This document shows, piece by piece, positions 8,430 to 15,254 of a stretch of 24,795 nt of DNA (positions within the stretch are counted from its first letter, which is position 1; each line of letters opens with the position of its first letter). The position numbers were made by a program, and so were the translations under genes. Under the pieces are notes generated by a model, which did no database searches, was not told the DNA's origin, and saw only the letters and a list, made by a program, of their open reading frames with translations. Source of the DNA: DATHWB01 sp040902855 (GTDB lineage: Bacteria > Actinomycetota > Acidimicrobiia > Spongiisociales > ZC4RG35); NCBI GenBank assembly GCA_040902855.1, contig JBBDWN010000085.1, positions 1 through 24,795 of the forward strand. The letters run 5' to 3'.

Positions 8430-8467
8430 GAAACATGCTGTTCACATTTCATTGACCGACGAGAAAT
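8430..8467 (+). promoter_or_regulatory. Four GlnR-like boxes upstream of glutamine synthetase
   Basis: Four 5-bp elements recur at an exact 11-bp period: GAAAC (8430-8434), TTCAC (8441-8445), TTGAC (8452-8456) and GAAAT (8463-8467), each separated by 6 bp. The published actinobacterial GlnR pattern alternates gTnAC and GaAAc with 6-bp spacers, and all four boxes fit one or other half-site with one base off. They lie 80-118 bp upstream of a nitrogen-assimilation gene, where GlnR would act. The order of half-sites is not strictly alternating, so the assignment is probable rather than certain. No convincing -10 follows at the expected distance from TTGACC. Confidence 0.5.
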
Positions 8468-8547
8468 CGCCTTGTGCCATCGTTCTCCCGTAGATGTGAC
8501 CATCCCCATGAGTCACCCCGGACCACTCCGAGAACAAGGGAGACACG

Positions 8548-9558
8548 ATGTCAATGATCCGCGCCGAGTACATCTGGATCGACGGCAACAAGCCGACTCA
8601 GAAGCTTCGTTCCAAGACCAAGGTCATCGAGCAGGGCAGCGAACCACCCATCTGGGGCTTCGACGGCTCTTCGACGAACCAGGCGCCGGGCGACGCATCT
8701 GACTGCGTCCTCCAGCCCGTCAGAATCGTTCCAGATCCGATCCGCGGCGGCGACAACATCCTCGTGATGTGCGAGGTGCTCCTCACCGACATGAGCCCGC
8801 ACCCCTCCAATACCCGGGCACGACTGACACCTGTCGCCGAAAAGTACGCCGACTTCGACGCCTGGTTCGGTCTCGAACAGGAGTACACGTTCTTCCGTGA
8901 AGGCCGAGTCTTCGGCTTTCCCCAGTTCGGATACCCCGCTCCGCAAGGCGGGTACTACTGCGGAATCGGCGCCGACGAGATCTACGGACGACCCGTCGTC
9001 GAAGGGCACATGCAGGCCTGCCTCGACGCTGGTATCGCCCTCTCCGGCATCAACGCCGAAGTGATGATCGGACAGTGGGAGTTCCAGGTGGGGCCGCTCG
9101 GACCGCTCGAAGTCGGCGACCAGCTTTGGCTCGCCCGCTGGCTGCTGTACCGCGTCGCCGAGGACTTCGACGTGGCTGCCACGCTCGATCCGAAGCCCGT
9201 CAAGGGCGACTGGAACGGTGCAGGGTGTCACACCAACTTCTCGACCAAGCAGATGCGGGAGGACTACGACGCGATCGTGGCGGGCGCAGAGGCCCTCGGC
9301 CGGAGACACGACCTGCACATTGAAAACTACGGCGCAGACATCGATCACCGTCTGACCGGATTGCACGAGACCGCCCCCTGGACCCACTTCTCGTACGGAG
9401 TGTCCGATCGTGGCGCATCGGTTCGCATCCCGTGGCAGGCGGCAGTCGACGGAAAGGGCTACCTGGAGGACCGGCGTCCCAACGCCAACTGCGACCCGTA
9501 CACGGTCGCCCGACTCATGCTCGAGACGATCTGCGGAGCCGCCGCCGGCGACCTCTGA
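8548..9558 (+). CDS. glnII: Glutamine synthetase type II
   Basis: A 336-residue eukaryote-like (GSII) glutamine synthetase, ATP-dependent condensation of glutamate and ammonia in the cytosol. Hallmarks in order: the N-terminal beta-grasp with YIWIDG and WGFDGSSTNQA, the FGLEQEYTFF metal/glutamate motif, YYCGIGAD, the GQWEFQVGP ligand motif, NGAGCHTNFST, ENYGADIDHRLTGLHETA, and the C-terminal RGASVRIP substrate-binding segment. Length fits GSII (about 330-350), not the roughly 470-residue GSI. The GSI adenylylation loop is absent, so control should be transcriptional. The ATG at 8548 has GGGAG a few bases upstream. Four GlnR-like boxes precede the gene and a strong hairpin terminator follows. 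It appears to be a single-gene unit. Confidence 0.95.
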   Translation: MSMIRAEYIWIDGNKPTQKLRSKTKVIEQGSEPPIWGFDGSSTNQAPGDASDCVLQPVRIVPDPIRGGDNILVMCEVLLTDMSPHPSNTRARLTPVAEKYADFDAWFGLEQEYTFFREGRVFGFPQFGYPAPQGGYYCGIGADEIYGRPVVEGHMQACLDAGIALSGINAEVMIGQWEFQVGPLGPLEVGDQLWLARWLLYRVAEDFDVAATLDPKPVKGDWNGAGCHTNFSTKQMREDYDAIVAGAEALGRRHDLHIENYGADIDHRLTGLHETAPWTHFSYGVSDRGASVRIPWQAAVDGKGYLEDRRPNANCDPYTVARLMLETICGAAAGDL

Positions 9559-9565
9559 GCGTCCC

Positions 9566-9597
9566 CTGATCGGGGGGGGGCCCACCCCCGATCTCAG
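9566..9597. terminator. Bidirectional rho-independent terminator between glnII and ybaK
   Basis: GATCGGGGG (9568-9576) pairs with CCCCCGATC (9585-9593), extended outward by CTGA/TCAG-type pairing, with a G/C-rich loop. It begins 8 bp after the glnII stop, is followed by TTT on the plus strand, and overlaps the stop codon of the convergent ybaK gene, so it probably ends both transcripts. Confidence 0.8.
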
Positions 9598-10070
9598 TTT
9601 CCGGCGAGCCGAACCGTCGTGGCGTCCAGCAGTCGTATGAGATCCTCCGGTGCCACCTCCACCTGCAGGCCACGCTGGCCGGCGCTGCAATAGATGGTCC
9701 CGTGCGCCAGCATCGAATCGTCGACGAAGGTTCTCAGCCGCTTCTTCTGTCCGAACGGCGAGATCCCGCCTGTCACGTACCCGGTGATCCGTTCGGCGTC
9801 GGCCGGTGCCACCATGTCGGCCTTCTTGGCACCCGCCGCACGTGCAAGAGCCTTCATACCGAGTCGACCCGACACCGGAACGATGGCGACGACCGGATTT
9901 CCGTCAACGGCTGCCAACAAGGTCTTGAAGAGCCGTTCGGATGGCACGCCAAGTGCATCGGCGACCGCTTCGCCGTAGTTGTCAGCCTCTTCAGCGAGCG
10001 TGTACGGGTGCAAGGTGAATTCCACACCCGCCTGCTCCAGGAACTGGACCCCTCGAGTCATCTTCGCCAT
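9594..10070 (-). CDS. ybaK: YbaK/EbsC-type aminoacyl-tRNA deacylase
   Basis: A 158-residue YbaK-type deacylase, which hydrolyses mischarged Cys-tRNA(Pro) in trans after prolyl-tRNA synthetase errors. Family features: FTLHPYTLAEEADNYGEAVA at the N-terminus, the catalytic-lysine segment LFKTLL, the block RLGMKALARAAGAKKADM, the glycine loop GYVTGGISPFG, and a closing strand near GTIYCSAGQRG. Length is typical (about 155-160). The ATG at 10070 gives the expected N-terminus; its Shine-Dalgarno is weak. It starts 9 nt after the last tad gene on the same strand, so it is probably read from the tad operon, although no functional link is evident. Substrate preference within the YbaK/ProX/EbsC group cannot be fixed by eye. 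Confidence 0.93.
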   Translation of the reverse strand: MAKMTRGVQFLEQAGVEFTLHPYTLAEEADNYGEAVADALGVPSERLFKTLLAAVDGNPVVAIVPVSGRLGMKALARAAGAKKADMVAPADAERITGYVTGGISPFGQKKRLRTFVDDSMLAHGTIYCSAGQRGLQVEVAPEDLIRLLDATTVRLAGN

Positions 10071-10079
10071 CGCCTGTTT

Positions 10080-10439
10080 CTACCACCCGTCAGGCACGTA
10101 CTCCGCCGACGACTCGGCGGAGAGCCGCAGTTCACCGAAGAACGGGACGTCGACCACCGTTTCGACCAGGACGTGGGCCGTGACCGGAGGCGTGGCACCG
10201 GGGCTGGGGCACCGGCAGGAGACAAGAGTCGCCCGGTTCAAGGCGGCGACTCCTCGGGCGGCACCCACAGGATCCCGCACGACCGGTGACACTGCGGCCA
10301 GCGCGGCGGCCTCTGCGGCTGTTCTCGCCGCGAATCCGGCCGACACCACTCCCGCCGCCGTCACCACCATCAGACCGAGGAGCAGAATCACTACCGAGAT
10401 CGCCGCACCGAGCAGCGAGGCGCTCCCCCGCTCGCTCAC
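10080..10439 (-). CDS. TadE-like pilus protein (Rv3654c-type)
   Basis: A 119-residue protein with a short charged N-terminus (SERGSAS), a single hydrophobic helix (about residues 8-30), an Ala-rich amphipathic continuation (TAAEAAALAAVSP), and a small outer domain containing CRCP. This is the TadE-like family found beside tad ATPases in actinobacteria (Rv3654c). It should be a membrane-anchored minor pilin-like component. The start is GTG at 10439, which shares GTGA with the stop of the upstream TadE gene. A longer in-frame reading through the assembly gap is an artefact. It is the last tad gene in the operon; ybaK follows after 9 nt. Confidence 0.8.
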   Translation of the reverse strand: MSERGSASLLGAAISVVILLLGLMVVTAAGVVSAGFAARTAAEAAALAAVSPVVRDPVGAARGVAALNRATLVSCRCPSPGATPPVTAHVLVETVVDVPFFGELRLSAESSAEYVPDGW

Positions 10440-10747
10440 GGTTCGACGAGCATCGAAGAGGACCACGAGAGCGGAACCGAGAGACCCGACAAGAAGGGCG
10501 TCACCAGCGGGACATCCACCATCACCGTGACAGTCGCCGGGCGCCCCGCCGTCGCCGGTCGGTNNNNNNNNNNGGCCGTGGCCCGGGGGGGGGGGGGGGC
10601 GGCCACCGGGGCACCACCCGGGGCCGCCGTGACCACCTGCATCTGTGTCGCCATCGTTGCCACACCCTCGAAGACAGCAATGCCGACGAGGAGCAGGAAC
10701 GGAATGACGAGCGCAGCCTCGACAGTCAGTGAGCCACGCTCTGTCAA
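10436..10747 (-). CDS. TadE family pilus assembly protein, interrupted by assembly gap
   Basis: The N-terminus has the TadE signature (TERGSLTVEAALVIPFLLL), with a Glu in the first part of a single transmembrane helix as in type IV pilin-like proteins. The rest is a short outer domain with beta-rich ends (ATVTVMVDVPL). The start is TTG at 10747, overlapping the upstream stop as TTGA. Ten Ns (10564-10573) and a nearby 15-G run fall inside the gene. The segment after VVTAA reads Pro/Gly-rich where TadE proteins usually have AREGARVAA, so 10574-10625 is probably erroneous sequence. The frame is open on both sides, but true length and middle sequence are unknown. Confidence 0.75.
   Translation of the reverse strand: MTERGSLTVEAALVIPFLLLVGIAVFEGVATMATQMQVVTAAPGGAPVAAPPPPRATAXXXXRPATAGRPATVTVMVDVPLVTPFLSGLSVPLSWSSSMLVEP
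10564..10573. other. Scaffold gap (10 N)
   Basis: Ten undetermined bases, a typical placeholder for a scaffold join of unknown size. A homopolymer of 15 G follows at 10585-10599 on the plus strand, and the neighbouring bases are unusually G/C-only. The gap is inside the TadE gene. Confidence 0.99.
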
Positions 10748-10962
10748 ATGCGGAACTTCTTCGCAGCCGAGGTGACCCAGCCGATGACGTCGCCGAACAG
10801 GTTCCCGAGGCTCGACTTGCCCGAACCGCTCTTCGCCCAGCTGACGAGGACGACGGCAACGGCCGCCACCGCCAGCATCACGAGGACGTATTCGATGGTG
10901 CCCTGACCCTTCTCGGAGTCGGCTGCGAGGCGGACCTGCAGCTTGGTGAACAGTTGCGTCAT
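10744..10962 (-). CDS. Flp-type pilin (DUF4244-like)
   Basis: A 72-residue prepilin. A charged leader of about 19 residues ends in a Gly, followed by QGTIEYVLVMLAVAAVAVVLV. The Glu5-Tyr6 pair after the predicted prepilin-peptidase cut (G/QGTIEY) is the Flp pilin hallmark. A 20-residue hydrophobic helix follows and a basic C-terminus ends the protein. This matches the small pilin of actinobacterial tad loci (Rv3656c). The ATG at 10962 has the best Shine-Dalgarno of the operon (AAAGGAG, 7 nt spacing), and a stable hairpin sits just upstream (10985-11003), fitting the high expression needed for a structural subunit. The stop overlaps the TadE start. No prepilin peptidase gene is in the window. 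Confidence 0.88.
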   Translation of the reverse strand: MTQLFTKLQVRLAADSEKGQGTIEYVLVMLAVAAVAVVLVSWAKSGSGKSSLGNLFGDVIGWVTSAAKKFRI

Positions 10963-10984
10963 ATGACGCTCCTTTCTCGATCTC

Positions 10985-11003
10985 GGTCGACGGCCGGTCG
11001 ACC
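10985..11003 (-). promoter_or_regulatory. Intercistronic hairpin before the pilin gene
   Basis: GGTCGAC and GTCGACC form a perfect 7-bp stem with a 5-nt loop, in the only sizeable gap (61 nt) of the otherwise overlapping tad operon, just upstream of the pilin ribosome-binding site. No T-tract follows it in the direction of transcription, so it looks more like an mRNA processing or stabilising element than a terminator. Confidence 0.5.
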
Positions 11004-11023
11004 AGCGGGGGGAAGTGGATCTG

Positions 11024-11530
11024 TCATCGCCCGAACCGCGTCATGTCGAAGACGTGGTCGAGCAGCGTCGGGCCCACCACGAGTGCGGTGAATCCAGGGA
11101 GGAGGAGCAGAGCGAGCGGCACCATCACGCGGACAGGAGCGGTACGCGCTTTCTCGAGCGCTCGCGTCACCCGGTCGGCGGCATGTGCCGTGAGATAGGC
11201 GTCGAGGGTCTGACCAAGTGGCGATCCGGTGGAGTGGGCGCGGGCGAGGGCGGGAGCGAGCGAGCCGAGTTCCGGCGCGGACAGCAGAGCAGCGGTGAGC
11301 CCGGTCCGCCGAGCCGACCTGACAACGCTCCGAACAGACTCCCCGACCGAGCCGGACAGTTCGTCGATCACCGCGTCGAGCGCCGAGCCGAGGGGGAGCC
11401 CGGAAGCCGCCGCAATCGACAGGAGCCTTGCGAAATCGGCCACCGACGACTCGACAGGAGTGGTGCGGCGCCGAAGGCGGACGGGACGTGCGAAGGCGAC
11501 GGTGGCGGAGAGGATCACGGCTGCAATCAC
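11024..11530 (-). CDS. tadC: TadC-like type II secretion F-domain membrane protein
   Basis: A 168-residue inner-membrane platform protein of the tad pilus system. An N-terminal hydrophobic segment, a cytoplasmic helical T2SSF-like domain (FARLLSIAAASGLPLGSALDAV and HSTGSPLGQTLDAYL), and a strongly hydrophobic C-terminal helix (VPLALLLLPGFTALVVGP) fit TadC (Rv3657c). An ATG at 11563 would give 11 extra residues, but the GTG at 11530 shares GTGA with the tadB stop, matching the 4-nt overlaps elsewhere in this operon, so I chose it. A 61-nt gap with a hairpin separates it from the pilin gene downstream. Confidence 0.82.
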   Translation of the reverse strand: MIAAVILSATVAFARPVRLRRRTTPVESSVADFARLLSIAAASGLPLGSALDAVIDELSGSVGESVRSVVRSARRTGLTAALLSAPELGSLAPALARAHSTGSPLGQTLDAYLTAHAADRVTRALEKARTAPVRVMVPLALLLLPGFTALVVGPTLLDHVFDMTRFGR

Positions 11531-12165
11531 GGGAGGGCTCGCTTCACGATCGCCAGGACCCATCCGACACCGACGACGGTCATCACCGCTCCTACGGACA
11601 CCGTGAGGGCGTGCGCCGGACTTGCGGCGAAGGTCCTTCCGAATCCGCCCGAAGCGATCATGAACATCAGGACCGCCATGGGAGCACCGCCGACGATCAC
11701 CCCTTGCAAGACCGGTGCAGCAACCGCAGCTCGCAATTCCCGGCGGATGCGCATCGTCTCGGTTGCCTGCGCCGCCAGCTCCTCGACGACCGGGGCGGCC
11801 GGACCCCCGGCTCGATCGAGCAACCGAACAGCTGCTCCCGCGATCGCTCCCTGTTCGTCGAGCGCTCTCGCCACGGCGTCCGCCAGAGCCTCGGAGGATG
11901 CGCCCACGGTGACGAGACGATCGATCTCGGGTGACATCCCGGCGAGGGCTGTTCGGAGTGTCTGGCCGGATTGAAGCGACGCCAGAACTTCGAGCAGGGC
12001 GGCGGCTTCCTCGCCGACGATTGCGTTGTCTCCTCGGCGTCTTCCCTTCGCCACTGCCGCCGCAAGGAACAGAAGGGTTGGGAGAGGAGCGATGAGCGCT
12101 CCGACGACAACCACGCGGTGAATCCAATGGGCATCGCCCAGCAGAACGACGGGGATGACGATCAT
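11527..12165 (-). CDS. tadB: TadB-like type II secretion F-domain membrane protein
   Basis: A 212-residue partner of TadC in the membrane platform that works with the TadA ATPase. An N-terminal membrane region (about residues 1-40) is followed by a cytoplasmic helical domain with the T2SSF pattern (LLEVLASLQSGQTLRTAL, then ELAAQATETMRIRRELRAAVA), and two C-terminal hydrophobic segments (VIVGGAPMAVLMFMIA; VGAVMTVVGVGWVLAIV). It is shorter than proteobacterial TadB (about 320) but similar to Rv3658c-type proteins. The ATG at 12165 overlaps the stop of the ATPase gene (ATGA), and its own stop overlaps the tadC start. Confidence 0.87.
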   Translation of the reverse strand: MIVIPVVLLGDAHWIHRVVVVGALIAPLPTLLFLAAAVAKGRRRGDNAIVGEEAAALLEVLASLQSGQTLRTALAGMSPEIDRLVTVGASSEALADAVARALDEQGAIAGAAVRLLDRAGGPAAPVVEELAAQATETMRIRRELRAAVAAPVLQGVIVGGAPMAVLMFMIASGGFGRTFAASPAHALTVSVGAVMTVVGVGWVLAIVKRALP

Positions 12166-13193
12166 CGAAGATCCCGGATCTCGACAACCCGCCGAACGCC
12201 GTTCACGCGGGCGAGCTGAACGACCGTCTCGACCGCCGCTTCGATCTGCCGACGAACGGCGTCAGGTGCGGGGCGGCGGGTTCCTGACAGCGCCAGCGTC
12301 TCGAGCCGGAGCAGTGCCTCCTCCGGACCGTTGGCGTGGATGGTCGACATCGAACCGGCGTGGCCGGTGTTGAGAGCCGAGACGAGGTCGAGCGCTTCCG
12401 GGCCCCGGACCTCTCCGACAATGATCCTGTCCGGACGCAGACGGAGAGCTGCTCGCACGAGTTGGTCCAGTGCGACGCCGCCCCGCCCTTCCGCATTCGG
12501 AGGTTGGGCTTCGAGACGCACGCGATGTCCAACGGCACGCAGCTCGGAGGCGTCTTCGACGATCACCGTCCGCTCTCCCGGCGGAATCAATCGGGTGAGA
12601 ACGTTGAGGAGAGTGGTCTTGCCGGTACCGGTGCCGCCCGAGACGAGGATGTTGCGCCGGGATACCACCACATGACGCAGCCGATCTGCTTCGTGTGGAC
12701 TCAGCGATCCGGATGCCACCAGGCCGTCGAGGTCGGTGACAGCCTCGGTGAAGCGCCGGATGGCAACGATCGGTCCGTCCGGGGTGGCCGGCGGCACGAC
12801 GGCATGCAGACGGCTGCCGTCGGCGAGTCGGGCGTCGACGATCGGAGACGACCGGTCGAGGCGCAGACCGAGCGGGGTGATCACACGCTCGATGACCGAG
12901 AGGAGATCCCGCTCGCTGTCGAAGCAGACATCGGTTCGGATGAGTTCGCCGCGTCGTTCCACCCACACCTCGGACGGGCCATTCACCAGGACGTCGGTGA
13001 CGGCGTCGTCGGCGAGGAGTTCTTCGAGCGGGCCGAGCCCGACGATGTCGTCGACCACCCGACGGAGAACGTCGGCCGCCGCCAGTGGCGCCTCCGACCG
13101 GGCGATGCGGGTGACAGCCCGTTCGACGGCCGGCCGGTCGAGCGGAACACCGGAGCTGAGAACGGCTGCGGCCAGACGGGATCTCACGTCCAT
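12162..13193 (-). CDS. tadA: TadA/CpaF pilus assembly ATPase
   Basis: A 343-residue type II/IV secretion ATPase that powers Flp pilus assembly. The N-terminal CpaF-type domain (DDIVGLGPLEELLADDAVTD, then VNGPSEVWVERRG) leads into the RecA-like core: IVAIRRF, Walker A (GGTGTGKTT, about 185-193), the Asp box region (VIVEDASEL), Walker B-like RIIVGEVRGPEAL, the His box (NTGHAGSMSTIHAN) and the C-terminal RLETLAL. All catalytic blocks are intact. A GTG at 13217 is in frame, but the ATG at 13193 has GGGAGG at ribosome-binding distance and gives only a 10-nt overlap with the upstream gene, so I prefer it. It is the second gene of the tad operon. Confidence 0.94.
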   Translation of the reverse strand: MDVRSRLAAAVLSSGVPLDRPAVERAVTRIARSEAPLAAADVLRRVVDDIVGLGPLEELLADDAVTDVLVNGPSEVWVERRGELIRTDVCFDSERDLLSVIERVITPLGLRLDRSSPIVDARLADGSRLHAVVPPATPDGPIVAIRRFTEAVTDLDGLVASGSLSPHEADRLRHVVVSRRNILVSGGTGTGKTTLLNVLTRLIPPGERTVIVEDASELRAVGHRVRLEAQPPNAEGRGGVALDQLVRAALRLRPDRIIVGEVRGPEALDLVSALNTGHAGSMSTIHANGPEEALLRLETLALSGTRRPAPDAVRRQIEAAVETVVQLARVNGVRRVVEIRDLR

Positions 13194-13702
13194 GACGCCT
13201 CCCACACCGGCGTCCACGCTCGGACCCAGCGGGAGCGAGGTTCGACGACACCGCGACAGAGGGAGCGAATCGCCGACCGGCGGAGCGGTGGAAGAACCAC
13301 GCCGGGAGCCCGCGAGCCGCGGATGGTGGACTGCCAGACGGCGCGATGGGCGCGGGAAGGTCGCAGATCCGGAGGGTCGAGGGAAAGAACGGGGATCGAT
13401 GGCTGATCACTTGGCACCCGCAGTACGGCCGCCGGCCACCCGGCGAGCAAGCTCTCCAACAAGCCGGTGGCCTCGGCTTCGGACACCCCACCGTTGGCGA
13501 GCACCGCGACACCACTGCGTCCGGCGTGCAGTTGGGAAGCGGTGACCCCGTCTCGAATGAGATCGACCAACGACGGGCCCGGCAGTGGAGGGGCGGTCGG
13601 ATCGAGGTCGACGACGAGGCATGTCCCGACGGCCGAAGCCAGACCGAACGGAGCGATGCGATGCAGCACCGGATCGGGGCTCGAAACTCGTCTGACTGGC
13701 AC
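13184..13702 (-). CDS. CpaE/Ssd-like protein lacking a P-loop
   Basis: A 172-residue first gene of the tad operon, in the position of Rv3660c (ssd, a MinD/CpaE-like protein). A MinD-like core is recognisable: strand CLVVDLDP (the A' motif), VDLIRDGV, and HAGRSGVAVLANGG. Where the Walker A loop (GGxGKT) should lie about 30 residues before the Asp, there is only RRVSSPDPVLHRIA, so it should not bind ATP in the usual way. The N-terminal receiver-like half of Ssd is also missing, and the C-terminus is Arg/Pro/Trp-rich. An ATG at 13750 is in frame but overlaps the -35. The GTG at 13702 sits 8 nt after a good -10 and is preferred (leaderless). The assignment relies on position plus weak motifs. Confidence 0.6.
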   Translation of the reverse strand: MPVRRVSSPDPVLHRIAPFGLASAVGTCLVVDLDPTAPPLPGPSLVDLIRDGVTASQLHAGRSGVAVLANGGVSEAEATGLLESLLAGWPAAVLRVPSDQPSIPVLSLDPPDLRPSRAHRAVWQSTIRGSRAPGVVLPPLRRSAIRSLCRGVVEPRSRWVRAWTPVWEASWT

Positions 13703-13710
13703 GAGGGGCG

Positions 13711-13739
13711 AAGCTACGAACCGGATCCTGACCTGTGAA
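13711..13739 (-). promoter_or_regulatory. Promoter of the tad operon
   Basis: On the minus strand, TTCACA (13734-13739) and TAGCTT (13711-13716) are separated by exactly 17 bp, close to the sigma-70/SigA-type consensus (TTGACA, TAnnnT). Eight nucleotides after TAGCTT comes the GTG at 13702, so the mRNA would start at or just before the start codon. Confidence 0.6.
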
Positions 13740-13795
13740 CCCCTTGACATAGGGATCCGGACGCGGCAGGCGACCGACGGATAGGGTTGCGACTC

Positions 13796-14593
13796 ATGGC
13801 CGCAGCCGCCTTCTTCGACCTCGACAAGACGATCATCGCCCGATCATCGACGCTCGCCTTCGCGTCCCACCTCAACCGCGCCGGACTCCTGAACAAGAGG
13901 GTGCTCCTCAAGGCGGCGTTCGCCCAGAGCTACTACCGCATGTTCGGTGCCGACCACGACCAACTCGAACGAATCAGAGAAGAACTCGGCGAGATGACGC
14001 GAGGGTGGGACCGGAACCAGATCGTGGCGATCATCGAAGAGACGGTCGACGAGGTGGTCTCTCCTCTCGTGTACGCCGAGGCGCTGTTCCTGATCGACGA
14101 CCACCACCGGCAGGGACGGCCCGTGATCATCATTTCCTCGTCACCGGTCGAAATCGTCGAACCCCTCGGACGTTTTCTCGGTGCAGACGAGGTGATCGGC
14201 ACCGTGTCGGCGGTGGACGACCAGGGCAGATACACGGGAGCGCTCGAGTTCTACGCCTACGGGGAAGGCAAGGCCACCGCCATCAGGCGGATCGCCGAGG
14301 ACCACGGTTTCGATCTCGCCGCAAGCTACGCGTACTCAGACTCGGTGACCGACCTCCCGATGCTCGAGATCGTCGGGTACCCGGTTGCTGTCAACCCGGA
14401 CAAGGAGTTGAAAGCCATCGCAATTGAACGGGGGTGGTCGATTCTCGAATTCGAGCGGGCGGTGACACTGCGAACCAGGCTCGAAACCATTCCGGCGCCG
14501 ATACCGCTCATCTCGGGAGCGGCCCTCGTGGCCGCCGTCGCGGCCGGTCTGGCGATGTGGGCGTTGCGCAGCAGGAGACGGCTCGCAGGCTGA
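13796..14593 (+). CDS. HAD-IB family phosphatase with C-terminal membrane helix
   Basis: A 265-residue haloacid-dehalogenase superfamily hydrolase, subfamily IB (SerB-like). Motif I is FFDLDKTII (nucleophile Asp8, acid Asp10), motif II is IIISSSP, the motif III Lys is in GEGKATAI, and motif IV is AYSDSVTDLPML; all catalytic residues are present. Beyond the HAD core is a predicted membrane helix (about residues 238-258, GAALVAAVAAGLAMWAL) with an Arg-rich tail. The substrate is unknown: phosphoserine is possible, though similar proteins include lysophospholipid-like phosphatases. It diverges from the tad operon exactly as Rv3661 does from Rv3660c. The start is ATG at 13796, with a TAGGGT box 8 nt before it and no Shine-Dalgarno. 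Confidence 0.9.
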   Translation: MAAAAFFDLDKTIIARSSTLAFASHLNRAGLLNKRVLLKAAFAQSYYRMFGADHDQLERIREELGEMTRGWDRNQIVAIIEETVDEVVSPLVYAEALFLIDDHHRQGRPVIIISSSPVEIVEPLGRFLGADEVIGTVSAVDDQGRYTGALEFYAYGEGKATAIRRIAEDHGFDLAASYAYSDSVTDLPMLEIVGYPVAVNPDKELKAIAIERGWSILEFERAVTLRTRLETIPAPIPLISGAALVAAVAAGLAMWALRSRRRLAG

Positions 14594-14611
14594 GAAGCCA
14601 AGCGGCTCGAT

Positions 14612-15112
14612 TCAGACCAGATCGCGCGTGTAGCGGACGTGCGGCAAGGGGTGGCCGTGCCATTCGTCCACCCTCTCGGCGCCGTCGGCGATCCAGGCTG
14701 CCGTCTCGTAGAAGTGGCGGGCGCGCTCGTTTGTGGACAGCACCCACAACACCGCTCTGCGAAATCCGTGCTGCCGCAACTCAGCGACCGAGTGCTCCAT
14801 TAGCGCCCATCCGTATCCACGATCCCAGACGTCGGGATGCAGATAGATCGCCACGATCTCCCCCGTTTCGTCCGCACCGTCTCGGTCGGGTCCGAGCACG
14901 CTGAAACCTGCGATCGCGCCGTCGTCGTCCACCACCAGCAGGGACGTGCGGGGGGTGGCCGAGAGGATGGCTTCGTCGAAACCGCTGCCGTCGATCTCCA
15001 TCGCGTCGAGGATCTCGTCCGGCATCAAGCCGCGGTACACGCCCTGCCAAGAAGCGACCCGAACCCGAGAGATGTCCGTGCCCTCACCGGGGCGGGCGCG
15101 CCGAATTTCCAT
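14612..15112 (-). CDS. GNAT family N-acetyltransferase
   Basis: A 166-residue acetyl-CoA-dependent acetyltransferase. The order fits GNAT: an N-terminal strand and helix (IRRARPGEGTDISRVRVASW, then QGVYRGLMPDEIL), a central sheet (LLVVDDDGAIAGFSVLG), motif A with the acetyl-CoA pyrophosphate loop (EIVAIYLHPDVWDRGYGWAL), and motif B (LWVLSTNERARHFYETAAW). The WQxxYRGL-type N-terminus occurs in many small RimI-like actinobacterial acetyltransferases. The substrate is unknown. It converges with the HAD gene (18 nt between stops) and diverges from the tandem-HTH gene. No Shine-Dalgarno is evident at the ATG at 15112, and no TAnnnT box lies in the usual place. Confidence 0.92.
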   Translation of the reverse strand: MEIRRARPGEGTDISRVRVASWQGVYRGLMPDEILDAMEIDGSGFDEAILSATPRTSLLVVDDDGAIAGFSVLGPDRDGADETGEIVAIYLHPDVWDRGYGWALMEHSVAELRQHGFRRAVLWVLSTNERARHFYETAAWIADGAERVDEWHGHPLPHVRYTRDLV

Positions 15113-15254
15113 TTGGTCCAGTCAAGCAAGCTCGGACGGTGGGCGGGCTCGATCGTCGCGAACGACAAACCGGAGAACGTCCGACGGCGAGCAACAGCCG
15201 GGTTGGCGGCGCATCACCACTAGTTTGGGGGGCAGCGACAGAAGAGAGCGCCTC

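Noticed and set aside
8551..9690. 379-codon minus-strand frame over glnII
   Set aside because: It is antisense to a textbook glutamine synthetase, has no recognisable motif, and arises from high GC at codon third positions.
13744..13749. TTGACA on the plus strand as -35 for the HAD gene
   Set aside because: It lies 32 bp before the TAGGGT box, far from the 16-18 bp needed.
13703..13750. ATG at 13750 as start of the Ssd-like gene
   Set aside because: It precedes and overlaps the well-spaced -35/-10 pair, so it would not be on the mRNA; GTG 13702 fits better.
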